61,820 bases of DNA from NCBI RefSeq assembly GCF_013166595.1, contig NZ_JABKKG010000013.1:1-61820 (forward strand), in the 5' to 3' direction. Every line of letters starts with the position of its first letter. Within the stretch, counting starts at the first letter, position 1. This DNA is from Palleniella intestinalis. Its GTDB lineage: Bacteria > Bacteroidota > Bacteroidia > Bacteroidales > Bacteroidaceae. A program made the position numbers and the translations under genes. The notes beneath the pieces were generated by a model. It ran no database searches and was not told the DNA's origin. It saw only the letters and a list, made by a program, of their open reading frames with translations. This document shows, in pieces, positions 60,891-61,820 of this stretch.

Positions 60891-61804
60891 AAGTGCAATT
60901 TCTTGAATGTATACCATAAATGTCCATCCGTCAACTGTCAGCCGTGAATTGCACCGCAATTCCATGGCTAACAGAGTGTATTACCATGAGAAAGCAGAGA
61001 AGCTTGCCCGAAGCCGCCGCAACCGTGTCCCCGGCAACCGCTCCATAAGCCCTGCGGTCAGGATGGTCGTTCGTGAGCTCATCCTTACCGAGGACTGGTC
61101 GCCCAAGCAAGTGTCAGGCTACCTGAAGCGCGAGAGAGGGATAAGCATCTCCCACGAGACCATCTACAAGATGATACGCGAGGACGCAACCGGGGAGCTT
61201 GCCGGGCATTGCCGCCATAAGATGCGCTACAAGAAGAAAAAGAAGCGCAAGCGTGAGACAAAGGCCACGAACATCAGGAACAGGGTAAGCATACACGAAC
61301 GCCCTGCGGAAGCAGACGGCACACGCTTTGGAGACTACGAGATGGACCTCATCGTGGACAAGCGCGGCAACGCAATCCTGGTCATTGTCGAGAGAAGCAC
61401 AAACTTCCTTCTCATGGCAAAGCTCAAAGAGGGCAGGAAAGCCATGCCGCTCGCTAAAGATGTGAGACGCCTCCTGCTGCCATACAGAGGTGAGAACCTC
61501 AAGAGCATAACCACTGACAACGGGAGCGAGTTTGCGGAGCATGAATGGATCTCAAGGCAGCTCAAGACGCAGGTATACTTCACTGACTCATACGCATCAT
61601 GGCAGAAAGGATGCGTTGAGAACACGAACAAGCTCATAAGGCAGTACATTCCAAAAGGAACGGACATAAGCACTGTATCGGACAAGAAAATTGCTATGAT
61701 ACAGCACAAAATCAACAAGAGACCAAGGGAAAAACTGAAATTCTCTACGCCGGTAAGGGAGTTTTTCAAATTCTTTATGTAACTTTGCAAAAACAATTGC
61801 ACTT
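60891..61804. mobile_element. IS30-family element, apparently 5'-deleted
   Basis: AAGTGCAATT (60891-60900) and its complement AATTGCACTT (61795-61804) bound the transposase gene and may be the element ends. The left end is only 6 bp from the start codon, leaving no room for the missing N-terminal codons, so either the element has a deletion or the left match is fortuitous. I see no clear target duplication, and the window ends 16 bp later. Confidence 0.45.
60907..61782 (+). CDS. IS30-family transposase, N-terminally truncated
   Basis: A 291-residue IS30 transposase. It begins inside the helix-turn-helix (INVHPSTVSRELHRNS), lacking about 35 residues present in full-length members; a TGA directly precedes the ATG. 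The DDE core is intact: GDYEMDLIV (first Asp), ITTDNGSEF (second Asp) and CVENTNKLIRQYIPKGTD (Glu). Much more GC-rich than the DNA to its left, so of separate origin. Confidence 0.8.
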   Translation: MYTINVHPSTVSRELHRNSMANRVYYHEKAEKLARSRRNRVPGNRSISPAVRMVVRELILTEDWSPKQVSGYLKRERGISISHETIYKMIREDATGELAGHCRHKMRYKKKKKRKRETKATNIRNRVSIHERPAEADGTRFGDYEMDLIVDKRGNAILVIVERSTNFLLMAKLKEGRKAMPLAKDVRRLLLPYRGENLKSITTDNGSEFAEHEWISRQLKTQVYFTDSYASWQKGCVENTNKLIRQYIPKGTDISTVSDKKIAMIQHKINKRPREKLKFSTPVREFFKFFM

Positions 61805-61820
61805 GCGGGTTGACTCTTTA

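Overview
The window looks like accessory DNA of a gut Bacteroidales bacterium (Bacteroides, Parabacteroides, Prevotella or a relative). The evidence is a CTnDOT-type tra operon (traG to traO plus a coupling protein), TAnnTTTG-type promoter boxes with few Shine-Dalgarno sequences, an IS1380-family insertion sequence, PcfK/PcfJ, a histone H1-like protein and the DUF4099/DUF3945 genes typical of Bacteroidales integrative conjugative elements (ICEs). I see no rRNA, tRNA or CRISPR array, and no recognisable relaxase.

Layout. 162-11005 is the type IV secretion operon: a 5'-truncated traG ATPase, three secreted or periplasmic tra proteins, traJ/K/L/M/N/O homologues and a VirD4-like coupling protein. 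traX follows and is split by an IS1380 copy with perfect 17-bp inverted repeats and a 5-bp duplication. 13170-17681 is cargo on the minus strand: a Vat-like acetyltransferase, a GNAT, a flavodoxin-like protein, a two-site PD-(D/E)XK-like protein and a metallophosphoesterase. 17773-30961 is the ICE maintenance block: glucosaminidase, DUF4099/DUF3945 proteins (one with a MutS domain I), ArdC-like metallopeptidase, TOPRIM protein, topoisomerase-type zinc-ribbon protein, histone H1-like protein, PcfK/PcfJ and a RecD2-like helicase. A 1.07-kb, AT-rich nuclease cassette lies inside it between 41-bp direct repeats.

31229-39441 is an AT-rich minus-strand operon that I regard as the most interesting locus. 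In transcription order it encodes an XRE regulator, two paralogous cytosine-C5 methyltransferases, a MmeI/type IIL-like protein whose methyltransferase motifs are visibly destroyed, an SF2 helicase, and a GIY-YIG protein with a second PD-(D/E)XK-like motif. This suggests a restriction-modification system in which a dead type IIL methylase acts as the recognition subunit and separate C5 enzymes protect the host. It is followed by small ICE genes (40345-42319), a TTGTCAACG repeat cluster, a RloA/RloB pair (42992-44826) and a primase-helicase with small HTH genes (44950-49705).

Two diverged copies of a ~200-bp intergenic element (26665 and 40108) keep the same layout: a long-range closing stem, a competing alternative pairing, and a terminal AAA-loop hairpin with changed base pairs. 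They look like a structured RNA leader in front of two ICE operons.

50096-60262 is a second, AT-richer mobile unit: a 21-bp repeat array, a frameshifted tyrosine recombinase, HTH genes sharing one promoter/operator design, a frameshifted IS1595-like gene, a RepA-like ATPase, a small primase, a ParA/ParB-like partition pair flanked on both sides by centromere-like repeats, and a lipoprotein. Three frameshifted genes lie within about 4 kb here. The window ends in an IS30-family transposase lacking its first ~35 residues.
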